Positions 14,613 through 22,039 of a stretch of DNA of 25,080 nucleotides are shown piece after piece. The stretch comes from DATNIC01 sp035604635 (lineage in GTDB: Bacteria > Vulcanimicrobiota > Vulcanimicrobiia > Vulcanimicrobiales > Vulcanimicrobiaceae), in contig DATNIC010000071.1 of the NCBI GenBank assembly GCA_035604635.1, forward strand, positions 1-25,080. Reading direction: 5' to 3'. The position numbers were made by a program, and so were the translations under genes. The notes beneath the pieces are model-generated. The model ran no database searches and was not told the origin of the DNA. It saw only the letters and a list, made by a program, of their open reading frames with translations. The stretch's first letter is position 1, and the number at the start of each line of letters is the position of its first letter.

Positions 14613-15812
14613 GTGACCCGGGTGATCTTCCAACTCCTCGATTACGTCAACTTAGCCGCGACGCTCAATTCACAGGGCCGATACCACGAGGCGATCGCGG
14701 CCTGCCGTTTGGGGCTCGAGGTGCGCCGGGATTTGCCGCGGCTTCTTGCCCAGCTCGGGCGCGCCGCACTTGGACTGGAAAACACCGCCGACGCAATCGC
14801 AGCCTGCGAAGCTGCGCTACAGCTGGATCCGGCATGTCTTGAGGCACACCTCGAGCTCGCGTTCGCGCATCGGCTGAGCGGTGACCGTGAATCGGCCCTC
14901 GCGGCGGCGAACGCCGCCCTCGCGATCGACGCCGAATCGGAACACGCCCATTGCGTCCTCGCGACGCTCTTGTTGTGGGACGGCGATCTGCGCGAGGGAC
15001 TGCGCGAGCAGGAGTGGCATTGGCGCCGCGAAGCCGAGCTGCTCGAGGGGCGCTTCGGCGCGGGGCGACGTTGGGACGGAGCCGCTTCGCCGGCATTGCG
15101 GCTCCTCGTCGCACACGAGCAAGGCTATGGCGACCTCTTTCACGCGGCGCGTTTCTTGCGGCATTTGCGCGAACGGGCCGGGTACGTCATCCTCGAATGC
15201 GCGCCGGACGCTGCCGATGTTCTGCGTTTCGTCGCGGGCGTCGACGAGATCGTCGTCAAAGGCGGGCTGCTGCCGGCGTTTGACGCCTACGTGCGCCTCA
15301 TGAGTGTCCCCGCAATGTTCGTCGACGATCTGCCGCCGGTCGAAATTCCCTACATACGCGCCGAGCCGGACCGCATTGGGCTGTGGGCGCAGCGGTTGGA
15401 TGCCGGCAGCCTGCACGTCGGCGTCGCATGGTCCGGAAACCCCGCGCATACGAACGATCGCGATCGCTCCCTGCCGCCCGACGCCGTCGCGGCGCTCGAC
15501 GGGATCGAGGGCGTCTCCCTGCACTCGCTGCAAAAGAGTCCGCAGCTGGAGACATTCGCGGACACCGCCGCAGCGATCGCCGGGCTCGACCTCGTGATCT
15601 CGGTCGATACTGCCGTCGCCCATCTGGCAGGCGCGATGGGCAAGCCGGTGTGGCTGCTCTTGGGTGCGCGTCCCGATTGGCGCTGGATGCTCGAGGGTCG
15701 CGATACGCCTTGGTATCCGGCGACGCGGTTATTCCGGCGCCCGTTCGGCGGCGTTTGGGACGCGGTCTTGACCGAGGTTCGCACCGAGCTCGCGTCGTTA
15801 GCCGCTTCGTGA
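14613..15812 (+). CDS. TPR protein with GT9-like glycosyltransferase domain (1)
   Basis: This 399-residue protein has about four tetratricopeptide repeats in residues 8-140 (for example RYHEAIAACRLGLEV, ADAIAACEAALQLDP, ESALAAANAALAID). A heptosyltransferase-like GT-B domain follows from about 160: LLVAHEQGYGDLFHAARFL, VGVAWSGNPAH, SLQK, then DLVISVDTAVAHLAGAMGKPVWLLL and DWRWMLEG. The VDTAVAHLAGA motif is the nucleotide-sugar site of the ADP-heptose transferase family. The start is GTG 14613; GTG 14622 is an alternative. Its stop overlaps the next, paralogous gene as GTGA. TPR-linked transferases of this type often modify proteins or surface glycans, but the acceptor is unknown. Confidence 0.9.
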   Translation: MTRVIFQLLDYVNLAATLNSQGRYHEAIAACRLGLEVRRDLPRLLAQLGRAALGLENTADAIAACEAALQLDPACLEAHLELAFAHRLSGDRESALAAANAALAIDAESEHAHCVLATLLLWDGDLREGLREQEWHWRREAELLEGRFGAGRRWDGAASPALRLLVAHEQGYGDLFHAARFLRHLRERAGYVILECAPDAADVLRFVAGVDEIVVKGGLLPAFDAYVRLMSVPAMFVDDLPPVEIPYIRAEPDRIGLWAQRLDAGSLHVGVAWSGNPAHTNDRDRSLPPDAVAALDGIEGVSLHSLQKSPQLETFADTAAAIAGLDLVISVDTAVAHLAGAMGKPVWLLLGARPDWRWMLEGRDTPWYPATRLFRRPFGGVWDAVLTEVRTELASLAAS

Positions 15813-17383
15813 CTGCCAAAGTGTCGAACCAAGCCGTGACGCGCTACAATCGCGCGGTCCAGCTGCACGGCCAAGGCGATATCGCGGGAGCCGTGCTCGC
15901 CTACGAGGACGCGACACGCATCAACCCAAGATTCGCCGAGGCGTGGAGCAATCTCGGGAATGCCTATCGACAACTCGGCCGCCGTGATGACGCGTTGCGG
16001 GCGTATGAGGCAGCGATCCGCGCGAAGCCCAATTTCGCGGCGGTCTATTGCAATTTGGGTGTCCTGCTGATTGAACTCGAGCGGTACGACGAGGCGACGC
16101 GTACGCTCGAAACGGCGATCCGTCTGGCGCCGCAGATGCCCGAAGCCTACGCCAATCTCGGCCAGGCGCTGCGGCGGGACCGCCGATACGAAGCCTCGAT
16201 TGCGGCCAGCCGGAAGGCGATCGCGTTGCGTCCCGACTACCGCGATGCTTACCTGAACGTTGCCGTGGCGGCGCTCCAGATCGACGCGCTCGACGATGCA
16301 CTGCTCGCCAACCAGCGAGCGCTCGAAATCGATCCCAGCTGCGCCCAGGCGTACTGCAACCTCGCCGGGGCGCTCCATGCGCTGGCCCGGTACGATGAGG
16401 CAATTGCTGCTTGTGAACGGGCGATCGCGCTGAATCCCGATTATGCGGAAGCCCACGCGAATCGTGCGCTCTCGCTGCTCTTAACGGGCGATTTTGCGCG
16501 AGGCTGGCCCGAATTTGCCTGGACGTGGCGCGTCCCTGCGAAGCGTGCGTCATACCCGTATCTCGACCGCTTCCCGCTCTGGGACGGCGGATCGTTCCCG
16601 GGGCGCCGGTTGCTCGTCACGCGCGAGCAGGGCTTCGGCGACGCGATCCAGATGGTGCGCTTTCTCCCCGCGGTCAAAGCGCGCGGCGGGACGGTTGTGC
16701 TGGAGGCGTCGCCGGCTCTTGCGAGACTTTTCTCGAATCTTCCGGGCGTCGACGAATTGCGGATCGTCGAAGATTTCTCACTTCCCAGAAGCGATGTCGA
16801 TCTGCACATTCCGTTGCTGGGATTGCCGCGAGCGTTGGGGACCGATGGGTCTTCAATACCGTCCGCCTGCCCGTATCTCTACGCCGATCCGGCGCGCATC
16901 GAGCGCTGGCGTTCACGTTTGGCTGCGGAGGGCCGATTTCGGATCGGTTGCGCATGGGCGGGGAGCGCCGGGCACGTCGACGATCGTCACCGCTCGTGCC
17001 GAATCGAAGACTTTGCGCGTCTCGCCGAGGTCGAGGGTGTGGCGTGGTTCAGCCTGCAAAAAGGGCGCGACGAAGAGCGGCGCGGCGTCGAAGGGGCTGC
17101 GTTCGAGCCGCTCGGGCCGGAGATCGGCGATTTCGGCGATACCGCGGCGATCGTCTCGCACCTCGATCTCGTGATCGCGGTCGACACGTCGATCGTCCAT
17201 TTAGCGGGAGCGCTCGGGAAACCGGTCTGGACCCTCCTCCCATTCGTTCCCGATTGGCGGTGGCTGGTCGCGGGAGAAGGCACGCCGTGGTATCCGACGA
17301 TGCGATTGTTTCGGCAACCGCGCGCAGGCGATTGGGCGAGCGTCTTTGCCGAGGTCGCCCGCGAGCTGCGAGCGTTGGTCTAG
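15809..17383 (+). CDS. TPR protein with GT9-like glycosyltransferase domain (2)
   Basis: This is a paralog of the preceding gene, 524 residues from GTG 15809, which overlaps the previous stop. An open frame upstream to 15383 is a shadow. About seven 34-residue TPRs fill residues 9-246 with strong consensus (AEAWSNLGNAYRQLGRRDDA; NPDYAEAHANRALSLL), against four in the first copy. The C-terminal GT-B part has LLVTREQGFGDAIQMVRFLP, IGCAWAGSAGH, SLQKGRDEERRG, DLVIAVDTSIVHLAGALGKPVW and DWRWLVAGEGTPWYP, collinear with its sister. The two genes therefore arose by duplication with repeat expansion. Its stop overlaps that of the convergent CNMP2 gene in a shared CTAG. A role in protein or surface glycan modification is inferred. 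Confidence 0.9.
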   Translation: MTAKVSNQAVTRYNRAVQLHGQGDIAGAVLAYEDATRINPRFAEAWSNLGNAYRQLGRRDDALRAYEAAIRAKPNFAAVYCNLGVLLIELERYDEATRTLETAIRLAPQMPEAYANLGQALRRDRRYEASIAASRKAIALRPDYRDAYLNVAVAALQIDALDDALLANQRALEIDPSCAQAYCNLAGALHALARYDEAIAACERAIALNPDYAEAHANRALSLLLTGDFARGWPEFAWTWRVPAKRASYPYLDRFPLWDGGSFPGRRLLVTREQGFGDAIQMVRFLPAVKARGGTVVLEASPALARLFSNLPGVDELRIVEDFSLPRSDVDLHIPLLGLPRALGTDGSSIPSACPYLYADPARIERWRSRLAAEGRFRIGCAWAGSAGHVDDRHRSCRIEDFARLAEVEGVAWFSLQKGRDEERRGVEGAAFEPLGPEIGDFGDTAAIVSHLDLVIAVDTSIVHLAGALGKPVWTLLPFVPDWRWLVAGEGTPWYPTMRLFRQPRAGDWASVFAEVARELRALV

Positions 17384-17742
17384 TTGGTGATCAGCGAATC
17401 CATATGACGCAACCGCGCGACTAGCGCTTGCATCACCTCGATCGCAAAGAACGGCGTGTTCTGCACGAGGAACATGAAGCGCTCGCGCGAGATCGGGACG
17501 ACCTGAATGTCGGTCTTTGCAACGACGGTCGCGCTGCGCGGACTGTCGTCGATCAGCGCCATCTCACCGAAGAATTTCCCGGGGCCGACCGTCTCGACGA
17601 CCTGGTCGCCGACGCGAATCTCGGCCTCGCCCGTAACGACGACGTACATATCGCGGCCGGCCGACCCGGATTCGACGATGGTCTGCCCCGCCTTGTGGTC
17701 CAGCTTATTATCGAAGTGCCTGAAGATGTCGATCGTGGCCAA
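17380..17742 (-). CDS. Stand-alone cyclic nucleotide-binding domain protein (CNMP2)
   Basis: This 120-residue protein is a single cNMP-binding domain with a canonical phosphate-binding cassette: FGEMALIDDSPRSATV, with Gly59, Glu60, Arg69 and Ala71. It has no DNA-binding or catalytic domain. It is collinear with CNMP1 (shared EIR-x-G, GPG-x-FFGEMALID, ERFMFLVQ, PFF-x2-EVM). The start is TTG 17742, backed by AAAGGAG 7 bases upstream; no ATG fits the N-terminus. It is the second gene of a minus-strand pair, 12 bases after SUI1, so it probably shares that transcript. With its intact cassette it is the better candidate for true cAMP or cGMP binding. The output partner is unknown. Confidence 0.9.
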   Translation of the reverse strand: MATIDIFRHFDNKLDHKAGQTIVESGSAGRDMYVVVTGEAEIRVGDQVVETVGPGKFFGEMALIDDSPRSATVVAKTDIQVVPISRERFMFLVQNTPFFAIEVMQALVARLRHMDSLITN

Positions 17743-17749
17743 TAGCGTT

Positions 17750-17756
17750 CTCCTTT
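17750..17756 (-). promoter_or_regulatory. Ribosome binding site for the CNMP2 TTG start
   Basis: AAAGGAG on the minus strand lies 7 bases before TTG 17742, in the 12-base gap after SUI1 and running into its last codon. It is the strongest Shine-Dalgarno match next to a non-ATG start in the window. Confidence 0.7.
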
Positions 17757-18087
17757 ACCCGCCGATCCGTTTTACTCGACGACCCTGAGTCTCGAAGTGT
17801 GCGGCGACGCGGTCGCGGTGGTCTCCCTGAAGCTCGAGAACGCCGCCCTTTGCCGTCCCGCCGGTCCCGCACGAGCGCCTCAGTGCCTTCCCGGCTTCGG
17901 TCAATTCCGAGGCGGGCAAGCCGTGGACGATCGTTACGACGCCTGCGCGGCGCCGCTCTCTTCCGACCCTGATAATACCGTCGTCGGGGAGCTGCGCGTG
18001 CCCCGGCCTAGGCGGCGCCTTGGCGCGGCCCGGTACCGGCAACGGTAAGTCCCCGTCGGTGGAATAGACCAGGCGACGTTCGTCCAT
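17755..18087 (-). CDS. SUI1/YciH family translation factor
   Basis: This 110-residue protein has an eIF1/SUI1 fold. The N-terminal DERRLVYSTDGD is the usual lead-in of bacterial YciH proteins. The core has DDGIIRVGRERRRAGVVTIV, HGLPAS, then SCGTGGTAKGGVLELQGDH (residues 72-90) and the closing RVKRIGG. The frame is open to 18696, but the first two thirds are arginine-rich shadow of the methyltransferase gene, so ATG 18087 was chosen. No Shine-Dalgarno sequence is visible. YciH-like proteins influence start-codon choice on the 30S subunit. The metal-type cysteines seen in many members are absent in the proline-rich N-terminal loop. It is followed by CNMP2 after 12 bases. Confidence 0.9.
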   Translation of the reverse strand: MDERRLVYSTDGDLPLPVPGRAKAPPRPGHAQLPDDGIIRVGRERRRAGVVTIVHGLPASELTEAGKALRRSCGTGGTAKGGVLELQGDHRDRVAAHFETQGRRVKRIGG

Positions 18088-18141
18088 CGTGAGACCGTTC
18101 GCATAGGCGGGAAAGCTCGCCTGTGCCTTAAACTCGCTGGC
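18088..18141. promoter_or_regulatory. 54-base divergent gap between SUI1 and the methyltransferase
   Basis: This gap serves both a minus-strand and a plus-strand start. An imperfect dyad, AGGCG-N8-CGCCT, lies at 18105-18122 and could be an operator. No good -35/-10 pair and no Shine-Dalgarno sequence are seen on either side, so either leaderless messages or promoters inside the genes are possible. Confidence 0.2.
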
Positions 18142-19419
18142 ATGGCGATTTCGACCTCCGTGAGCTCCGACGTCGACGGCGCGATCGGGATCCTCAAGCT
18201 GCTCTTCCGCTCGGAGTTCGCTCGCCGCTTTTCGGTCCGTCTGTGGGACGGGACGTCGATCCCGGCCGCCGAGCGCGCCGAGTTTGAATTCTTTGTGAAT
18301 ACTCCGTTTGCGCTCCGCGCGGCGTTCACGCCGCCGCTCGACCTCAATCCGGGGCGTGCCTACGTCGAACGCTACATCGACATCGCCGGCGACGCCGAAG
18401 CGGCGGTCGACGCGTTCGCCACGGCACTCGAGCGCTTGCCGAAAGCCTTCCTGCCGCTCCTCGCTTACCGGCTGGCCCGCTCCCCCCGTCCACCCAGCGA
18501 CAGCGGGACGCGGCAAGCGCGCCTTCGGGGCAAACTCCATACGCGCGCGCGCGACGCCGCAGCGATCGGCTTTCACTACGACCAGCCGCTCGCGTTCTAT
18601 CAAACGTTCCTCGACCCGGCGATGGTCTATTCGTGCGCATACTTCGACGAAGGGGTTGCTTCGCTCGAAGATGCGCAGCGTTCGAAGATCGATCACATCT
18701 TTCGTAAAATTCGATTGATGCCGGGGGATCGGCTCCTCGATATCGGATGCGGTTGGGGCGCGCTCGTCATTGCGGCGGCGCAGCGCGGCGCCCGCGCGCT
18801 CGGGATCACCTTGAGCCGGATGCAGTATGAGGAAGCGATGCGCCGGATCTCCGACCTCGGGCTACAGGGACGTGCCGAAGTACAATTGCGCGATTACCGG
18901 GAGCTCGGAAAGCGAGTGTTCGACAAAATCGTGAGCGTTGGGATGGTCGAGCATGTCGGGCGCCAGCGCCTGCATCGCTACTTCGAAGCGGCGTTGGGCG
19001 CTTTGCGGCCCGGCGGCTTATTCCTCAATCACGGGATCGCCGATCAGACGGCGAAGCGGCGCGGGATCAGGGCGAGCGGCTTCATCGACAGCTACGTCTT
19101 TCCCGACGGCGACCTGATCGCGGTCTCCGACAGCAATGCCGTTGCCGAACGAGTCGGCTTCGAGGTCCGCGACGTCGAGAACTTGCGCGAACATTATGCG
19201 CGCACGCTGCGCGAATGGGTCGCCAATCTCGAGGCGCGGCACGACGAGGTCGTGCGGCTCACCGACGAGCGTACGTACCGGATCTGGCGCTTGTACATGG
19301 CCGGCAGCGCGCAGGGCTTCAACCGCGGCCGCATGGGTCTGTTCCAAACGCTGTTCGCAAAGGCGGATGCCGAGGGCCGAGGCGGCGTCTCCGCGACTCG
19401 TCGCGACCTTTATCGGTAA
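18142..19419 (+). CDS. Cyclopropane-fatty-acyl-phospholipid synthase-like methyltransferase
   Basis: This is a 425-residue SAM-dependent methyltransferase of the Cfa/CmaS family. The N-terminal lipid-binding part (residues 1-150) contains the VRLWDGTSI and RAYVERYIDIAGD segments. FHYDQPLAFYQTFLDP leads to YSCAYF with Cys165. The SAM site is LLDIGCGWG (198-206), followed by GITLSRMQ. Glu270 and His271 in MVEHVG and the C-terminal RIWRLYMAGSAQGFNRG are also family hallmarks. It adds a methylene or methyl group to unsaturated acyl chains of membrane phospholipids, a usual stress and stationary-phase membrane change. A methyltransferase for related lipids is the alternative. Its last 10 bases overlap the convergent SBP3 gene. 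No link to the catabolic operons is evident. Confidence 0.92.
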   Translation: MAISTSVSSDVDGAIGILKLLFRSEFARRFSVRLWDGTSIPAAERAEFEFFVNTPFALRAAFTPPLDLNPGRAYVERYIDIAGDAEAAVDAFATALERLPKAFLPLLAYRLARSPRPPSDSGTRQARLRGKLHTRARDAAAIGFHYDQPLAFYQTFLDPAMVYSCAYFDEGVASLEDAQRSKIDHIFRKIRLMPGDRLLDIGCGWGALVIAAAQRGARALGITLSRMQYEEAMRRISDLGLQGRAEVQLRDYRELGKRVFDKIVSVGMVEHVGRQRLHRYFEAALGALRPGGLFLNHGIADQTAKRRGIRASGFIDSYVFPDGDLIAVSDSNAVAERVGFEVRDVENLREHYARTLREWVANLEARHDEVVRLTDERTYRIWRLYMAGSAQGFNRGRMGLFQTLFAKADAEGRGGVSATRRDLYR

Positions 19420-20330
19420 AGCAGCTCGCCCGCCGGAAACGTCGGTATGCCGCCGTACTTCGCCGCCAGATCGATGACGGGCTGAATCTGCGCCGGATCC
19501 AGCCGCTCCGCAAAGACCGTTCGCAGCATCGTGTGCAGCGTATCTTCGTTGAGTTTGGCGTACTTCATGAGGATTTGCCCGCTCCGGTCGTGATTCTTGT
19601 TTGCCCACGCCGCGGTCTTGACGATGACGCTTTGCAAGCGGGTGACGACGGCTGGATGCGCTCTGGCCCAATCGAGCGTCGTAAAGTGCGCGGTGATCAG
19701 GAACGCGGGCGCGATCGCATCGAAAGGATGGGCGATCGGGGTCGCCGTTTGCGTCGCGGGCGTCACGAAGGGCTCGACGAGGACTGCGGCATCGATGCGC
19801 TCACTCGCAAGCGCGGAGAGAATATCGGGAGACGACATCTCAACGAAGCGGACTGTCGATGAGTCGCCGCCGTGCTTGTCGAGCCACGCTTGGGTACCGT
19901 ACTGCGGCAAGCCTCGCAGCGTATTGACCGCGATCGTTTTGCCGCCCAGGTCGCGTGCCGACCGCGCTGTGGATTTCTTCGGTACCATGAGGATCGCCGA
20001 CGGCGTGCGCGTGTTGTACAATCCGCCGGGGGCGACGATGACAAACGGAATCCCCTTTTGGTGCGCTTGCGCGATCGAGACGACGTTGGAGTTGCCGACA
20101 TCGACGGCCCCCGAAGCAACGGCAGCCGCGATCGCTGCGCCGTTCGAGGCGGGGACGAGCGTGACGTTGAGCCCGGCCTCCTTAAAGAAGCCCGTTTCGT
20201 ACGCAAAGTACGGTTCGCCGCCGGAGTCGACCGGCGTGGTCGAGACGGTGATCGAAAATTCCTGAGCGTACGCGGCCGGCGGCATCAGGGACGCTGCGCC
20301 CAGCAATGCGAGGGCCTTGCGCCGGATCAT
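19410..20330 (-). CDS. NMT1/SsuA-type ABC transporter substrate-binding protein (SBP3)
   Basis: This 306-residue binding protein is the last gene of the HyuAB operon. The signal peptide MIRRKALALLGAASLMPPAA has a twin-arginine-like start and an AYA-QE cleavage site. The mature part has ETGFFKEAGLNVTLVPA, GAAIAAAVASGAVDVGNSN, ARDLGGKTIAVNTLRG, DKHGGDSSTVRFVEM, VEPFV and WANKNHD. It ends FPAGELLYR, several residues earlier than its three relatives, which carry a further PxAL segment. ATG 20330 overlaps the HyuB stop (ATGA). It is closest in pattern to SBP4, from the same operon. The ligand is unknown; a cyclic amide or ureide would fit the enzymes. Confidence 0.93.
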   Translation of the reverse strand: MIRRKALALLGAASLMPPAAYAQEFSITVSTTPVDSGGEPYFAYETGFFKEAGLNVTLVPASNGAAIAAAVASGAVDVGNSNVVSIAQAHQKGIPFVIVAPGGLYNTRTPSAILMVPKKSTARSARDLGGKTIAVNTLRGLPQYGTQAWLDKHGGDSSTVRFVEMSSPDILSALASERIDAAVLVEPFVTPATQTATPIAHPFDAIAPAFLITAHFTTLDWARAHPAVVTRLQSVIVKTAAWANKNHDRSGQILMKYAKLNEDTLHTMLRTVFAERLDPAQIQPVIDLAAKYGGIPTFPAGELLYR

Positions 20331-22039
20331 CGCCGTACCGACCCGTTCGGCGCAATCGTTACTCCGTAGTCGCGCCGCGCCGCCTCAATCGTCACGTATC
20401 CGCGAGCGAGATCGCGCTCGATCAGCGCCGGATCGCGCTCGTGCGGCGGACCGTAGCCGCCGCCGCCGCCGGTCTCGATGCAGACGACGTCGCCGTCGTC
20501 GAGCTGGTAGCTGTCGGTCTTGTAGATCGTCTCGCCGTGCGCCGTGCCTTTTTTGAAGATCGTGACGCGGCCGGGCTTCGCGGCGCCTCCGCCGAGCACG
20601 CCCCACGGCGGACACCCGATGCGTTCGTAGTTCAGTGAAAGCGTGCACGGTCCGAGGATCCGGTAGCGCTTGCGGAAGCCGAGCCCGCCGCGAAATTTTC
20701 CGGGGCCCGCTGAGTCTTCGCGCAGCGAGAACTCTTCAAGCCGGTACGGATACATCGACTCCTGCAGCTCGACCGGGATGATCCTGGTATCGCCGTGCGC
20801 CATCGTGCGGAACGGCCCAGCGCCGTCGTGCATGGCGCACGCGCCCCAGCCGCCGTGACCGCTGTCGTAGCATTGAAAAAACGCCCCGTTCGGACGGCGT
20901 CCGAGAAAACGAAGGGAAGAGAAGGAGCCGAAGTGCGCGCCGGTGACGCGATCGGGCAGGGCGCGTTCGAGCGCTTTGATGAACGTGTCGATGATCGTGG
21001 GAAACGGAAACGAGTAGTTTCCCATTGGAGCCGTCGGCGCCGCGCTTACGAGCTTGCCTTCGGGAAGGATCAGCTTGAGGGGCCGGAACGTCCCTTCGTT
21101 CGCCGGTTCATCCGTCGCGATGAGATATTTGAACGCGACGCGCGCCGTCGTGCGTCCGCCGCCATGCGCTCCGGAGTTGATCGTCCCCTTAGCCTGAGGT
21201 GCCATCTCGGAGTAGTCGACGGTCATCTCGTCGCCTTGGACGATCACGCGGACCTTGATCGGGACCGGCTCGTCGCCCTGGCCGTCATCGTCCAGAAACG
21301 ATTCGGCTGCGTAGACGCCGTCGGGGATCGCGCGGATCTTCTCGCGCGTTGCAGCTTCGCATTGGTCGAGGATCGTCGTCACCGCGTTTAGGTACGTCCG
21401 CACTCCGTAACGATTCGCGAGCTTCGTGACGAGGTCGCGCCCCAGGAGGCAGCCCGCAAGCTGGGCTTCGATGTCGCCCATGAGCTCTTCGGGAAAGCGC
21501 GTGTTGTTCTCGATGATTCGGTAGACGTCGTCGACGCGCTCGCCTTTCGACCACAGCTTGACCGAGCGCAGCTGTAAGCCTTCCATGAAAATGTCGGTCG
21601 CCGATTTCGAGATCGATCCGATCGCGGCTCCGCCGATATCGAACCAGTGCGCGTTGATCGCAAAGAAGCCGATCGGCTCGTCGCGATCCGGTCCGGCGAA
21701 GATCGGCGTGTACATCACGGTGTTGTTGAGGTGCTGTCCTTGAACGGCGGCGTGATTGCAGACGACGACGTCGCCGTCGAAGATGCGTTCGGCGCCGTGA
21801 ATTGCCAGCCCGTCGCGGACCGCCATCCCGACCGAATCCGCGACGAAGACCGGCATCCCGCCCGTCGAGATCGCCACGAGCTCGCCGCTCGGCCCGGTCA
21901 GTCCGACCGCATAGTCCTTGTACTCGTAGATGTACGGGCTGAAGGCGGTGCGCGTCATATTTGCGTCGATCTGATCGGCGATCGAGACGATCCCGTGCCT
22001 GATCACTTCGAGCGTGATCGGATCGATCGTCGCGATCAC
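20327..22039 (-). CDS. Hydantoinase B/oxoprolinase family protein (HyuB-like)
   Basis: This 570-residue protein is the B component of the hydantoinase/oxoprolinase/acetone-carboxylase superfamily. Family hallmarks are DPITLEVIRHGIVSIADQID at the N-terminus, NHAAVQGQHLNNTVMYTPIF, FFAINAHWFDIGG, INSGAHGGGRTTARV, the GG(W/L)G motifs and a C-terminal IETGGGGGYGPP. It works with HyuA in ATP-driven opening of a cyclic amide (N-methylhydantoin, 5-oxoproline, caprolactam) or in carboxylation of a ketone. I chose GTG 22039, overlapping the HyuA stop as GTGA; ATG 22063 is possible but would overlap HyuA by 28 bases. The next gene, SBP3, overlaps its stop. The substrate within the family cannot be told from motifs alone. 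Confidence 0.92.
   Translation of the reverse strand: MIATIDPITLEVIRHGIVSIADQIDANMTRTAFSPYIYEYKDYAVGLTGPSGELVAISTGGMPVFVADSVGMAVRDGLAIHGAERIFDGDVVVCNHAAVQGQHLNNTVMYTPIFAGPDRDEPIGFFAINAHWFDIGGAAIGSISKSATDIFMEGLQLRSVKLWSKGERVDDVYRIIENNTRFPEELMGDIEAQLAGCLLGRDLVTKLANRYGVRTYLNAVTTILDQCEAATREKIRAIPDGVYAAESFLDDDGQGDEPVPIKVRVIVQGDEMTVDYSEMAPQAKGTINSGAHGGGRTTARVAFKYLIATDEPANEGTFRPLKLILPEGKLVSAAPTAPMGNYSFPFPTIIDTFIKALERALPDRVTGAHFGSFSSLRFLGRRPNGAFFQCYDSGHGGWGACAMHDGAGPFRTMAHGDTRIIPVELQESMYPYRLEEFSLREDSAGPGKFRGGLGFRKRYRILGPCTLSLNYERIGCPPWGVLGGGAAKPGRVTIFKKGTAHGETIYKTDSYQLDDGDVVCIETGGGGGYGPPHERDPALIERDLARGYVTIEAARRDYGVTIAPNGSVRR

Noticed and set aside
15383..15808. Upstream extension of the second TPR-GT9 gene
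   Set aside because: It overlaps the first TPR-GT9 gene in another frame with an Arg-rich translation; the GTG overlapping the previous stop is the natural start.
18088..18696. N-terminal two thirds of the 313-codon frame containing SUI1
   Set aside because: It is antisense to the methyltransferase, charged and without motifs; only the last 110 codons match SUI1.
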